The translations under genes were made by a program, and so were the position numbers. 48,803 bases of DNA from contig NZ_JAMPTM010000019.1 in the NCBI RefSeq assembly GCF_025403375.1, positions 1 through 48,803 of the forward strand, written 5' to 3'. Source of the stretch: Frankia gtarii (GTDB lineage: Bacteria; Actinomycetota; Actinomycetes; Frankiales; Frankiaceae). Shown here one piece after another: positions 35,807 through 44,509 of the stretch. The notes beneath the pieces were generated by a model. It worked only from the letters and a program-made list of their open reading frames with translations, was not told the DNA's origin and searched no databases. Numbering within the stretch: the first letter of the stretch is position 1; each line of letters opens with the position of its first letter.

Positions 35807-37672
35807 ATGAACTCGACCACTGGATCTGACCACGCAACGGAGCTGGCCGACGCCGGGAACCCGGACCAGGTGGGTAACCCGGACGACGCCGGGAATCTTG
35901 CCGAGGTGAGGAACCCGGACCCGGGCCAGGCCGCCGTCGTGACGGCTGACGTGACCGCCGACCAGGCCGCCGTCGCGGCCGCCGAGGCGACCACTGACGT
36001 GGTCGGCTTCGCCGAGCTGGCACTGCGGCCCGCACTGTTGCGCAGCCTCGCCGCCCTCGGCTACGAGGAGCCGACGCCGATCCAGCGGGAGGCCGTTCCA
36101 CCTCTGCTCGCGGGTCGTGACCTGCTCGGCCAGGCTGCGACCGGCACTGGGAAGACGGCCGCGTTCGCGCTCCCCCTGTTGCACCGCCTGACGGACGACC
36201 GCGACGGCAACAACGGCCCGCAGGCCCTCGTCCTCGTCCCGACCCGGGAACTCGCCGTCCAGGTGTCCGAGGCGATCCACCGGTATGGCCGGGATCTTGG
36301 TGCCCGGGTCCTGCCGGTGTACGGCGGGGCTCCGATCGGCCGGCAGGTACGCGCGTTGGTGCAGGGGATCGACGTGGTGGTCGCCACGCCTGGGCGCGCG
36401 CTCGATCACATGGGTCGCGGGACGCTCCGCCTCGACAACCTCCACACCGTCGTCCTGGACGAGGCCGACGAGATGCTCGACATGGGCTTCGCCGAGGACA
36501 TCGAGGCGATCCTGGAGCAGGCCCCGCCGGGCCGCCAGACCGTGCTGTTCTCGGCGACGTTACCGCCACGCATGAACGAGATCGCCCGCCGTCACCTGCG
36601 CGATCCGGTCCGCATCCAGATCGGACGAGCGGCGCCGGAGCCAGGCGCGGCGCCGCTCGTCCGGCAGGTCTCCTACGTCGTCCCGCGGGCGTACAAGACG
36701 GCGGCGCTGGGCCGCATCCTCGACGTCGAGGCACCCCGATCGGCGATCGTGTTCTGCCGCACCCGGGAGGAGGTCGACCAGCTCGCCGACTCGCTCAACG
36801 GCCGCGGCTACCGGGCCGAGTCGCTGCACGGCGGGATGAGCCAGGAGCAGCGGGAGCGCGTGATGGAGCGCCTGCGCACAGGAACGGCCGACCTGCTCGT
36901 CGCGACCGACGTCGCCGCCCGCGGCCTGGACTTCGAGCAGCTCACGCACGTGGTGAACTACAGCGTCCCGTCGGCGCCCGACTCCTACGTCCACCGGATC
37001 GGCCGGGTCGGGCGGGCCGGCCGCGAGGGGGTGGCCATCACCCTGGCGGAGCCGCGCGAGCACCGGATGCTCAAGACGATCGAGCGGGTCACCCGGCAGC
37101 GGATCGCCGTCGAGAAGGTGCCCACCGTCGCCGATCTGCACGCCCGACGGCTGGAAATGACCCGTGCGGCGCTGCAGGAGAGCCTGCTCGAGGACGACCT
37201 GGAGCGGTTCCGGGTCGTCGTCGAGACGCTCACCGACGAGTTCGATCCCATGGAGATCGCGCTCGCCGCGGTGAAGCTCGCCCACGACGCCAGCCACGTG
37301 CCGGACGGCGACGACGACATCCCCGACCTGCCACCCACGACCGGCGGGCGCGGCGAACGGGCCGGCCGCGACAACGCCGGCCGCGACAACGCCGGCCGCC
37401 GCGACCGGCGGCCACGGCCGACGAGCGGTGGCATGGCCCGGCTGTTCGTCGGCGCGGGCCGCGGTGCCGGCGTCCGGCCGCAGGACCTCGTCGGCGCGAT
37501 CACCGGGGAGACCCAGTTGTCGGGCCGCGACATCGGCGCCATCGAGATCGCTCAGCGATTCTCGCTTGTCGAGGTTCCCGACGGCGCGGCCGACGAGGTG
37601 ATCGCGTCGCTGCGGGGAACCACCATCAAGGGTCGTCGGGTTGCCATCCGCCGCGAGCGCCAGGAGATGTAG
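35807..37672 (+). CDS. DEAD-box ATP-dependent RNA helicase with DbpA-type RNA-binding domain
   Basis: 621 residues from ATG 35807; GGGGG ending at 35800 gives it correct spacing, while ATG 35801 is too close. All motifs are present: GYEEPTPIQ (Q motif), ATGTGKT (I), PTRELAVQ (Ia), TPGR, DEAD, SAT, CRTREE and HRIGRVGRAGR (VI). After about residue 490 comes a Gly/Arg/Asp-rich linker with a short GRDNAGRDN repeat, then a DbpA/CsdA-like RNA-binding domain (LFVGAGRGAGVRPQDLVGAI, ending VAIRRERQEM). The N-terminal 60 residues have repeated N-P-D segments. It is probably the ribosome-assembly and cold-stress helicase. Confidence 0.93.
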   Translation: MNSTTGSDHATELADAGNPDQVGNPDDAGNLAEVRNPDPGQAAVVTADVTADQAAVAAAEATTDVVGFAELALRPALLRSLAALGYEEPTPIQREAVPPLLAGRDLLGQAATGTGKTAAFALPLLHRLTDDRDGNNGPQALVLVPTRELAVQVSEAIHRYGRDLGARVLPVYGGAPIGRQVRALVQGIDVVVATPGRALDHMGRGTLRLDNLHTVVLDEADEMLDMGFAEDIEAILEQAPPGRQTVLFSATLPPRMNEIARRHLRDPVRIQIGRAAPEPGAAPLVRQVSYVVPRAYKTAALGRILDVEAPRSAIVFCRTREEVDQLADSLNGRGYRAESLHGGMSQEQRERVMERLRTGTADLLVATDVAARGLDFEQLTHVVNYSVPSAPDSYVHRIGRVGRAGREGVAITLAEPREHRMLKTIERVTRQRIAVEKVPTVADLHARRLEMTRAALQESLLEDDLERFRVVVETLTDEFDPMEIALAAVKLAHDASHVPDGDDDIPDLPPTTGGRGERAGRDNAGRDNAGRRDRRPRPTSGGMARLFVGAGRGAGVRPQDLVGAITGETQLSGRDIGAIEIAQRFSLVEVPDGAADEVIASLRGTTIKGRRVAIRRERQEM

Positions 37673-37677
37673 CTGGC

Positions 37678-37717
37678 GCCCGCGGCGGGCGAGCCCGGGG
37701 AGCCCGGGGAGCCCGGG
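37678..37717. repeat. Hairpin and triple nine-base repeat after the helicase gene
   Basis: GCCCGC-G-GCGGGC (37678-37690) is a perfect inverted repeat; it is followed by three consecutive copies of GAGCCCGGG (37691-37717). It lies six bases after the helicase stop and before the convergent thiolase-like gene, and may act as terminator. Confidence 0.5.
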
Positions 37718-37734
37718 GCCGGCGGAGCTGCTGC

Positions 37735-38865
37735 TTACGAGCCGGTGAGCAGCATCGCGCCGCTGAAGGGGCCGACCGCGTTGGCCCAGATCGCGACCTC
37801 GGCGTCGGCGACCTGGCGTTCGCCCGACTGGCCGCCGCGCAGTTGCCGGGTCGCCTCGATGCAGAAGTTCGCGCCGTGGCGGCGGCCCACGTTGCACGCG
37901 CCGCCGTCGGTGTTCGTGGGCAGCGCGCCGGTCAGGCTCGTCCCGCCGCTGCTGACGAACGGACCGGCCTGCCCCGGCTCGCACACCCCCAGTGCTTCCA
38001 GCCACTGCAGGGTGATGACGCTGAAGCCGTCGTAGAGCTGGGCGCAGTCGAGGTCGGCGGCGCTGAGGTCGGTGTTGGACCACAGCTGCTGCAGGCAGTG
38101 CACCGGCGACGTCCGGACCATGTCGGGCAGCAGCTCGAAGGTCATGTCGTGGTTCGCCGAGAGCCCGGTCGCCTCGACGAACACCGGCTTCTGGCGCAGG
38201 TCGCGGGCCCGTTCCTCGGTGGTGAAGATGACGGCCGCGCCCGAGTCGCAGGGGTAGTCGCAGTCGAGCAGCCGCAGCGGCTTGCTGATGTACGGCGCGG
38301 CGAGGTAATCCTCGACCGTCATCGGCTCCCGCATCAGCGCCTCGGGATTGCGCGCGGCGTAGCCGCGCTGGGTGACGGCGAAGTTCGCGAAATCCTCCTC
38401 GGTCGCGTCGGACTCGTGCAGGTAGCGGTTGGTCAGCAGACCGGCCCACTGCGCCGGCATCAGGTCGCCGAACGGGTGCTGGAACTGCGCGTCGAAGGCC
38501 ATCCCGGTTCCGCCGGCCCACAGGTTGGCCCGGCTCGGCTGCTGCAGGATCACCCGCATGGCCACCACCGTGTCGGCCTGGCCGCTGGCGACTGCGTGGG
38601 CGGCATGGATGGCCGGGCTGATGAAGGCCGGCGAGATGCCGACGTCGAGGTGCCAGCGCAGCGGCGAGAAACCGAGCATGTGCGCGAAGTCGATCGGGTT
38701 GCCGCCCCAGGTGGTCAGCCCGTCGATGTCGGCCGACTCGAGACCGGCGTCCGCGAGGGCCGCTCGGGCCGCCTGGGCGGCGTGGTGACGTTCACTCAGC
38801 CCGGTGCGCCGCCCGGCGTCGGAGTAGCCGACACCGACGATGGCGACCCGGCGCCCGCCCCTCAC
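37735..38865 (-). CDS. Thiolase-fold lipid-transfer (Ltp2-like) protein
   Basis: 376 residues, GTG at 38865 overlapping the stop of the DUF35 gene (GTGA). It has the N-terminal RVAIVGVGYSDAGRRTGLSE and C-terminal TGALPTNTDGGACNVGRRHGANF of the SCP2/thiolase superfamily. No catalytic thiolase Cys is visible; an Ltp2-type QLYDGFSVITLQWLEALG is present with its Tyr. Ltp2 proteins with a DUF35 partner are retro-aldolases in steroid side-chain degradation, so this pair may cleave a beta-hydroxy acyl-CoA (inference). The upstream overlap shows coupled translation. Confidence 0.82.
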   Translation of the reverse strand: MRGGRRVAIVGVGYSDAGRRTGLSERHHAAQAARAALADAGLESADIDGLTTWGGNPIDFAHMLGFSPLRWHLDVGISPAFISPAIHAAHAVASGQADTVVAMRVILQQPSRANLWAGGTGMAFDAQFQHPFGDLMPAQWAGLLTNRYLHESDATEEDFANFAVTQRGYAARNPEALMREPMTVEDYLAAPYISKPLRLLDCDYPCDSGAAVIFTTEERARDLRQKPVFVEATGLSANHDMTFELLPDMVRTSPVHCLQQLWSNTDLSAADLDCAQLYDGFSVITLQWLEALGVCEPGQAGPFVSSGGTSLTGALPTNTDGGACNVGRRHGANFCIEATRQLRGGQSGERQVADAEVAIWANAVGPFSGAMLLTGS

Positions 38866-39305
38866 GCGAGGCTCCCCGCGGGCACGAACACCGGGATCGT
38901 GAGGTCCGGCGAGAGATCCTCGAACGTGACCTCGACCGCCATCCCGAACTGGACGTCGGGCTCGGCGATCCCCACCAGGTTGGACAGGATCCGCAGGTCG
39001 GCCTGCTCGGCCAGCTCGATCGACGCGAGCAGGTAGGGGACCCGGTCGGCGAAGAACGGATGGAACACCCGGCGCGTCTCGGTGTAGCTGTACACCGAAC
39101 CCCGCCCGGACACCGGCTCGAACGCCAGGCGGAAGGAGCCGCAGCGCCGGCAGACCGGCCGCGGGAGGTGGATGAACAGACCGCAGTCCTGACAGCGCTG
39201 AAGCTCCAGCCTGCGTTCCCGCGCCGCGGCCCAGAACGGCGCGCTCAGCGCGTCGATCACCATTTCAGGGGGCGCGGGCCTCGCTAAATCTGCCTGCTGC
39301 GTCAT
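38862..39305 (-). CDS. DUF35 zinc-ribbon/OB-fold protein (ChsH2-type partner)
   Basis: 147 residues from ATG 39305. The zinc ribbon is LQRCQDCGLFIHLPRPVCRRCGS (two CxxC pairs, spaced by 11 residues); the OB fold follows (GRGSVYSYTETRRVF and GMAVEVTFEDLSPDLTIPVF). It pairs with the Ltp-like protein immediately downstream, with overlap, to form an acyl-CoA-binding complex. A longer frame to 39470 is rejected for lack of family sequence. Confidence 0.85.
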   Translation of the reverse strand: MTQQADLARPAPPEMVIDALSAPFWAAARERRLELQRCQDCGLFIHLPRPVCRRCGSFRLAFEPVSGRGSVYSYTETRRVFHPFFADRVPYLLASIELAEQADLRILSNLVGIAEPDVQFGMAVEVTFEDLSPDLTIPVFVPAGSLA

Positions 39306-39550
39306 GCCGGCTTCGTCCTCTCGAGCTGGGACAGCCCATCCTCGGGCGCCGGGGGCGGCTCGGCCTGGGACCAGGAGACCACGGCAGCAACCCACCCCGT
39401 CCGTGCACCGAGGGCCGCCCGCGTCGATCGTGACCGACGAGGCGTTGTCGGCACTTGCTCCCACCCGCACCGTAGTTCGGTGCGTCGTTCCCGAGCAAGA
39501 AGCCGACGCGTCGCGCGAGCTCCGGACCGTGACGGGCCCGCGAATCTGGA

Positions 39551-40336
39551 TTACCGGTCGGCCACGTCATAGCGGCCGGCGATCCCGGTGGCGAGCAGCT
39601 CCAGACCCAGCCGGAATCCCCGCTCGTCGATGCCCAGGACGCCGTCGATGTCGGCCAGCCGGCTGAGCTGTGGGTACTCGTCTGCGGAAAACCGCCTGCC
39701 GGGGACCGGCGCCGTGGCCGGGGCACCGACCCCGCTGACCGCGCTGACCGCGCTGACCCCGCTGACCCCAGTGGTGGTGGCGGTGGCCCGCACCGTGTGC
39801 TCGAAGGCGACGAAGGAACGGGTGTAGTTGAAGCAGACGTTGTAGACCTCGCCGGCGTCGGCCAAGGGCAGGCCGGCACGCAGCAGCAACCCGATTCCGG
39901 TGTCGAGCCGGCGGAGCTGGGCCGGGGTGAGGGCCGCCCGGATCACGAAGGTGGGGGCGTAGAGCACCACCTCGCGGTAGACGGGGAAGCTCTCCATCAG
40001 ATCCCGGTAGGCGGTGAAATAGGTGATGAGTTCGTCGCGCCAGGGGCCGTCCCCCGCGGGCGGAAGCTGGCGGTGCAGGTCGGACATCACCTGGTCCGCC
40101 AGGGCCGCGAGCAGGTCGTCCTTGGTGTCGAAATACCGGTAGACGCTCATCACGCCGCAGCCGAGGCGCCGGGCCAGCACCGGCATGCTCAGCCGGGCGA
40201 GGCCGTCCTGCGCGGCGAGATCCCGCGCGGCCGCGAGAATCTCACCGCTGCTCAGCGAGCCGCGCGCCCGCCGGCGTCGCCCGACGGTCGGCGGCTGGGT
40301 GTTCTCGGCAGATTCACGCACAACCGCCATTGTCAC
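39551..40336 (-). CDS. TetR-family regulator with low-complexity loop
   Basis: 261 residues from GTG 40336 (ATG 40330 is also possible). HTH: SSGEILAAARDLAAQDGLARLS, then LARRLGCGVMSVYRYFDTKDDL (recognition helix). The effector domain contains VSGVSAVSAVSGVG, encoded by tandem nine-base units (gctgaccgc) at about 39735-39770, probably a disordered loop. It sits 246 bases upstream of the DUF35/Ltp genes on the same strand and may control them. Confidence 0.85.
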   Translation of the reverse strand: MTMAVVRESAENTQPPTVGRRRRARGSLSSGEILAAARDLAAQDGLARLSMPVLARRLGCGVMSVYRYFDTKDDLLAALADQVMSDLHRQLPPAGDGPWRDELITYFTAYRDLMESFPVYREVVLYAPTFVIRAALTPAQLRRLDTGIGLLLRAGLPLADAGEVYNVCFNYTRSFVAFEHTVRATATTTGVSGVSAVSAVSGVGAPATAPVPGRRFSADEYPQLSRLADIDGVLGIDERGFRLGLELLATGIAGRYDVADR

Positions 40337-40406
40337 GGCCCCGCCCGAGGACTGCGACGCGCCCGACAGCTACGTCGGGCGGGCGCGCTGCGGGCGGGGC
40401 CGGACG

Positions 40407-41498
40407 TCACGGACGGACGGGCCGGGTCTGGGTGATCGTCGTGCCCCAGCTGTGCAGCGCGGCCCCGTGCAGGCCACCGAGACCGCCCGCGACCATCACA
40501 ATGACGTCTTCGGGCCGGCGGGTGAGCGGGACCCGGCCGCGTGCGTCGACCCAGCCGATGTCCTCATACTGGCGCTGATGCTGGCGGGGGAACTCCGACA
40601 GCGGGATCGAGGCGTTCTCCCACAGGATGCGGCGCACGTCGTCGATGTCCGGGTAGGCCTTGCCGATCAGCGCCGCCCAGACCGGGTTGAGCGCGATGAC
40701 GACCTCGGCGAACGAGAGCTGGACGAGGTAGCCGTTGGCGCCGGGATGGGCCAGCGCGCGCCCGACGAACTCGAGCAGCACGTCGGCGTCGGTGGCCACC
40801 ACCTCGCAGATGTTGGCCGTCCCCATCGTGCCGAACGCCGTCACCGCGTCGCCCGGCGCGCCGCGGCGCTCGGCGAGCGGCGCCCACGGCGAGCGTTCCT
40901 CCCATTCCCCGAAGACGATGCCGCTGACCCGGCCGGGCTGGCCGAACGTGCTCTGCGAGGTGACGCCGACCCGCTGACCGGCGACGTTGCGCATGACCAG
41001 CTGCAACGCGCGCCCGATCGACGCCGCCCGCCCGTCCGCCCCACCGAGGCAGCCGGCGCCGAACGGGATGCCCAGCGCATGCCGCTGCGCACCGTTGACG
41101 ATCAGGGCGGTCGTCACCGACCCGGTCGTGGCGTTCAGGGCGTGCAGCTCGTAGCCGGGGTCGGCGACGGCCTCCACGGCGGCGCGCAGCAGCGGCAGCG
41201 CGGCGGCCGGCGCGCCGGCCATCACCGCGTTGACGGCGAGTTTCTCCGCAGTGACGGCGGCCCTGGACGGCGGCAGCACGCCGATCACTTCGTCCGGCGG
41301 GGTCCCCCACTCGGTGAGGTAGCGCGCCACCCGCTCCGCGGTGGGCGGCACCAGTGGCAGCCCGTCGCTCCAGCCCCGCTCACGCGCGAGGACGTCGAAG
41401 GCCTCCTGATCGGCGGGGACCTCGTGAACGACGCTCGACAGCGCGGGGGCGGCGGCCGTCGCCGCGCCGGCCGGGGTGGCCGGGGTGGTGGTGGTCAT
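40407..41498 (-). CDS. Partner protein of the UGSC-type gene (DGLPLVPPT family)
   Basis: 363 residues, ATG at 41498, overlapping the upstream stop by 4 bases. The conserved entry is GWSDGLPLVPPTAERVARYL; later PGYELHALNATTGSVTTALIVNGAQRHALG and GANGYLVQLSFAEVVIALNP mark the same family. A Cys sits in GAGCLGGADGR. I know the family only as uncharacterised proteins that travel with UGSC proteins; a redox or C-S chemistry role is inferred from that partner. It is cytoplasmic, with no signal or membrane segment. Confidence 0.7.
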   Translation of the reverse strand: MTTTTPATPAGAATAAAPALSSVVHEVPADQEAFDVLARERGWSDGLPLVPPTAERVARYLTEWGTPPDEVIGVLPPSRAAVTAEKLAVNAVMAGAPAAALPLLRAAVEAVADPGYELHALNATTGSVTTALIVNGAQRHALGIPFGAGCLGGADGRAASIGRALQLVMRNVAGQRVGVTSQSTFGQPGRVSGIVFGEWEERSPWAPLAERRGAPGDAVTAFGTMGTANICEVVATDADVLLEFVGRALAHPGANGYLVQLSFAEVVIALNPVWAALIGKAYPDIDDVRRILWENASIPLSEFPRQHQRQYEDIGWVDARGRVPLTRRPEDVIVMVAGGLGGLHGAALHSWGTTITQTRPVRP

Positions 41499-42355
41499 CG
41501 GACGACCGCCCCGATGGCGTCGAGCAGGGCCGGGAAGGAGGCGCGGGCGTGCGCACGCACCTGCTCCTCGGTCAGGGTGTTCAGGGACGCGGGCAGCTCT
41601 ACCAGGCGAAGCCCCGGCCGGCCGTTGTCCGCGGCGAGGGTGCGCGCGAGGCCGACGAAGTGTTCGGTGACCCCGACCACGGCGGGTAGCCCGCGGTTCA
41701 GGGCGTTCAGCCCGTCCCTGACGCTCCACGAGGTGCACGAGCCGCAGTTCGCCAGGCCTGAGATGACGGCGTCGACGCCGCCGACGAAGGCGTCGTACTC
41801 CGCCTGCTTGCTCTCGCCCTCGGCGCCCTTGAGCCCCTGGGCCCGCCGCCACATCGTGACGATCGCACCGGCCCGCTCCAGCTCGGCGATCCACTCGTCG
41901 ACGGTCTGGTCCCACGCCTGCCACAGCACGTCGATCCGCACCCCGATACGCCGGCCCCGCAGCGGGCCGAGATCCGGCCCCGGGTCGGGGTCACCGGGAA
42001 CGACGCCGCCGGTGGGGTCCAGCACGGTGATCGACCGAGCCTCGGGGCCGGCGGGCACAGCGGCGCCGTCACCGGCCCGGACCGGCCGGCGGGAGTCGTC
42101 GATGCGCACCGCCGTGAGGCCCGGCAGGGCGCTGCGCAGCCGGGTCTCGACCACCTGCCGTAACTGGTCGGGTGGGAGGGCGCAGTTGTCCCCGCAGTCC
42201 GCGTCGTCGAGGCTGAACGACAGGTCCACCGTGCCGGTGCGCTCGTCGACCGCACTGAGGGCGAGCGTGCCGCCCTCGCTGCCCAGCATCGCGGCGAGCT
42301 CGGCGACGGTCCGTGCAACCGAGGCACGCCGCACGCCCTGCACCAGGCCTGTCAT
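41495..42355 (-). CDS. NifU-like domain fused to UGSC-type (Cys) redox domain
   Basis: 286 residues from ATG 42355. Residues 1-100 resemble a NifU C-terminal domain: LGSEGGTLALSAVDERTG, then a DCGDNC motif (CX3C, where NifU usually has CxxC). A linker with Asp/Pro repeats leads to a second domain: LRGRRIGVRIDVLWQAWDQTV and LANCGSCTSWSVRDGLNALNRG. The C-G-S-C there replaces the U-G-S-C of selenoprotein relatives. The gene is transcribed with the DGLPLVPPT gene from a promoter carrying a 21-base palindrome. The role is probably thiol redox or Fe-S related (inference). Confidence 0.75.
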   Translation of the reverse strand: MTGLVQGVRRASVARTVAELAAMLGSEGGTLALSAVDERTGTVDLSFSLDDADCGDNCALPPDQLRQVVETRLRSALPGLTAVRIDDSRRPVRAGDGAAVPAGPEARSITVLDPTGGVVPGDPDPGPDLGPLRGRRIGVRIDVLWQAWDQTVDEWIAELERAGAIVTMWRRAQGLKGAEGESKQAEYDAFVGGVDAVISGLANCGSCTSWSVRDGLNALNRGLPAVVGVTEHFVGLARTLAADNGRPGLRLVELPASLNTLTEEQVRAHARASFPALLDAIGAVVR

Positions 42356-42453
42356 GCCGCGACCCGATCGCGGGGCGGCCGGCGGTTGGCGGCCCTCGTC
42401 GTTACCGATCCGTCCATGGCGTCATCCCATCGTCGTCCGGAGAGTGGAAGCGC

Positions 42454-42474
42454 TTAGCGTAAGCCTTACGCTAA
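42454..42474. promoter_or_regulatory. Perfect 21-base palindrome before the UGSC-type operon
   Basis: TTAGCGTAAG (42454-42463) and CTTACGCTAA (42465-42474) are perfect inverted arms around C42464. It lies about 100 bases upstream of the NifU/UGSC gene and just downstream of a TetR gene. Its inner GTAAG-C-CTTAC core is the same as that in the palindrome at 43230-43265. Confidence 0.8.
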
Positions 42475-42513
42475 TGGTCGTCCAGGGGAATCGGTCGACA
42501 GCGGCATGTCGCG

Positions 42514-43176
42514 TCAGAGCCCGCGCGCGGGGGCGGCCGGGCGCGCCGGGCGCAGGCCGGCAATGAAGAGGTCGAGCTCGGGGCCGAAGTCCGGCCGGCA
42601 TTCGTCGGCCGCCATGACGGGCAGGATGAGCCGCAGGTGCGGTAGTTCCTCGCTGTGCGCCGCCGTGCGCAACCAGTCGTCGATCAGGTCGGCCTGGTGC
42701 GTCTGCACTCCGGCCGGGCTCGCCGTCTGGACCAGGACCGCGCCGAACAGCAGCCCGGACAGTGACCGGAAACGGCGCACGGCGGTCGGCTCGTCGAGCC
42801 CGGCGTCGAGAAGCGCGCCGAAGAACGCGTCGATGACGCGCAGCGCCCGGACCGAACGCGGGTCGGCCTGGTTGGCGACCACCGCCCGGGCCACGACCGG
42901 ATGGGCCGCGAACGCCGCGAACGTGCCATTACCCAGCAACCGCAACCGCTCGTCCCAGGCAAGCGTGGGATCGGGCAACGGGACGGACTCGTAGACGCGC
43001 GCCGCGATGCCGTCGAGCAGGTCACGCTTGTTCGCGACGTGGTTGTACAGCGACATCGCCTCCACCCCGAGCTCGGCCGCGAGCCGGCGCATCGTCAGAT
43101 CGGCCAGGCCGCGCTCGTCGGCAAGCCGCAGGGCGGCGTCGAGAACCGTCCGCCGGCTCAGGGTCTGACGCGGCAC
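42514..43176 (-). CDS. TetR-family regulator
   Basis: 220 residues, ATG at 43176. HTH: RRTVLDAALRLADERGLADL, then LAAELGVEAMSLYNHVANKRD (SLYNH recognition helix). A TetR_C-type domain follows (AVRRFRSLSGLLFGAVLVQ). It is divergent to a nitroreductase with a 36-base palindrome between them. Its own terminal region faces the palindrome before the UGSC operon, and the two sites share a core, so it probably governs both. Confidence 0.88.
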   Translation of the reverse strand: MPRQTLSRRTVLDAALRLADERGLADLTMRRLAAELGVEAMSLYNHVANKRDLLDGIAARVYESVPLPDPTLAWDERLRLLGNGTFAAFAAHPVVARAVVANQADPRSVRALRVIDAFFGALLDAGLDEPTAVRRFRSLSGLLFGAVLVQTASPAGVQTHQADLIDDWLRTAAHSEELPHLRLILPVMAADECRPDFGPELDLFIAGLRPARPAAPARGL

Positions 43177-43229
43177 GGATCGCCTCCGAAAAGAGGTTGG
43201 CAGGGCATTGGTCGGCGGGCGTGATATTA

Positions 43230-43265
43230 CAGTACTTACCCTGTAAGCTTACGGGATAAGTACTG
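43230..43265. promoter_or_regulatory. 36-base near-perfect palindrome, TetR operator
   Basis: The left arm runs 43230-43247 and the right 43248-43265; 16 of 18 positions pair. The outer arms are CAGTACTTA and TAAGTACTG, the centre GTAAGCTTAC. It lies between the divergent TetR and nitroreductase genes, where one dimer or two dimers could bind. Very AT-rich for this DNA. Confidence 0.88.
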
Positions 43266-43283
43266 GCTTCAGTGGAGGATTCC

Positions 43284-43898
43284 GTGGACGCCGAAACCCT
43301 GCTCACCACCACCCGTTCGGTCCGCCGCAAGCTCGATCTGGACCGCCCGGTGGAACCCGAGGTCCTGACGGACTGCCTGCGCATCGCCCAGCAGGCCCCG
43401 GCCGCCGGCATGCTGCGCTCGAATCTGCGCTGGATCGTGGTTCGCGACCAGGCCCTGCGGGAGAAGATCGCGGCGCCGATCCGCGAGGTGGGCCGCGAGT
43501 CCCAGGCGAAATACGGGCACCTGGTGGACGCCCGGACGCTCGCCTCGGGCGAGTACCTGATCGACACGCTGCACCGCGTCCCGGTGCTGGTCGTGCCGTG
43601 CATGCAGGGCCGCCCCACCGGCGACAACGGGGAGCTGAGCGCCTACTACGGCTCGGCCTACCCGGCGATCTGGAGCTTCCAGCTCGCCCTGCGCACCCGC
43701 GGCCTCGGCAGCACCATGGTCGGCTACCACCTGATCGGCCGCGAGCAGGAGGTAGCCGACATTCTCGGCATCCCCGCCGACGTCACCCAGATCTCGATGC
43801 TGGCCGTCGCATACACGACCACCAACACCTTTCGCCCCGCCGTCTGGCCCCCGGTCGAGGACATCACCTACCACGACGGCTGGGGTCGCCCGGCCTAG
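43284..43898 (+). CDS. Nitroreductase-family FMN oxidoreductase
   Basis: 204 residues from GTG 43284, selected because GGAGG (43274-43278) is five bases upstream; an upstream GTG 43272 lacks this. The N-terminal TTTRSVRRKLDLDRPVEPEVL is the FMN-binding entry, then CLRIAQQAPAAGMLRSNLRW, and near the C-terminus LRTRGLGSTMVGYHLIGREQEV, ADILGIPADV. Oxidises NAD(P)H with FMN; substrate unknown. It is under the palindrome described and probably TetR-controlled. Confidence 0.88.
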   Translation: MDAETLLTTTRSVRRKLDLDRPVEPEVLTDCLRIAQQAPAAGMLRSNLRWIVVRDQALREKIAAPIREVGRESQAKYGHLVDARTLASGEYLIDTLHRVPVLVVPCMQGRPTGDNGELSAYYGSAYPAIWSFQLALRTRGLGSTMVGYHLIGREQEVADILGIPADVTQISMLAVAYTTTNTFRPAVWPPVEDITYHDGWGRPA

Positions 43899-43989
43899 CA
43901 AAGTGCGTCCTCGCCGCCGGCACAACGCCGAGACGGCCCAGTCCCGGAATGTCCGGTTCGCCGGCGCCCGCCGGCGATATGGTGCGGCG

Positions 43990-44379
43990 ATGGATCTCGA
44001 TCCGTTGAGCGTGCCCGCACTGGCCGCGGTGCTCTCCGCCGTACTGGCGGGGACGACGAGCGAGGCGGGCAGCGCCGCCTGGCGCGCACTGATCGGTCTG
44101 GTTCGCCGCTCGTTCGGTATGGGCCCGGTTCAGGAACGGATAGTTCGCGATGATCTGAATTCCGCCGACGTCGACGTGCTAGCACGGGAACTGTCCGAGC
44201 GGGCCGGTTCCGATCCGACGTTCGCCGCGGCGCTGCGGCGCTGGTCGGCCGAGGCGTCCGCCTTCACCGGAAAGAACGACAGCGTGACCAATCAGATCGG
44301 TGGCGAGGCCCTCGTCGAGGGCGACGTGGTCCAGGCCCGCGACATCTCCGGGCCCATCACCTTCGGCAATCGGGGGTAG
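43990..44379 (+). CDS. Bell-like helical effector with C-terminal amyloid-type signalling motif
   Basis: 129 residues from ATG 43990. Residues 5-92 are an amphipathic-helix bundle: PALAAVLSAVLAGTTSEAG, then AAWRALIGLVRRSFGMG and DVDVLARELSERAGSDPTFA. Such an N-terminal segment matches the type of small effector linked to bacterial NLR-like receptors (Bell domain). Residues 101-126 carry a short motif, NQIGGEALVEGDVVQARDI followed by SGPITFG, with alternating polar and aliphatic residues as in RHIM-like amyloid motifs. The receptor-like protein at 46421-48688 has the same DVVQARDI in its N-terminus, so the two probably interact by templating (inference). Membrane permeabilisation by the helical part is the expected output. 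Confidence 0.75.
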   Translation: MDLDPLSVPALAAVLSAVLAGTTSEAGSAAWRALIGLVRRSFGMGPVQERIVRDDLNSADVDVLARELSERAGSDPTFAAALRRWSAEASAFTGKNDSVTNQIGGEALVEGDVVQARDISGPITFGNRG

Positions 44380-44509
44380 CGGCCCCGTCGCCGCCGGATC
44401 GGCCCACCGCGGGGGGAACAGCCCCTACGCCCGGCTCTCGGCCGGGGCCAGATGTCCCGGGCCAGCAACAAGGCACCCGCCCGGGCGGCATAGATTGGCC
44501 ACCGGGAGT

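Noticed and set aside
41700..41760. Selenocysteine insertion at the UGSC position
   Set aside because: The codon is an ordinary Cys codon (TGC on the coding strand), and no in-frame TGA is present.
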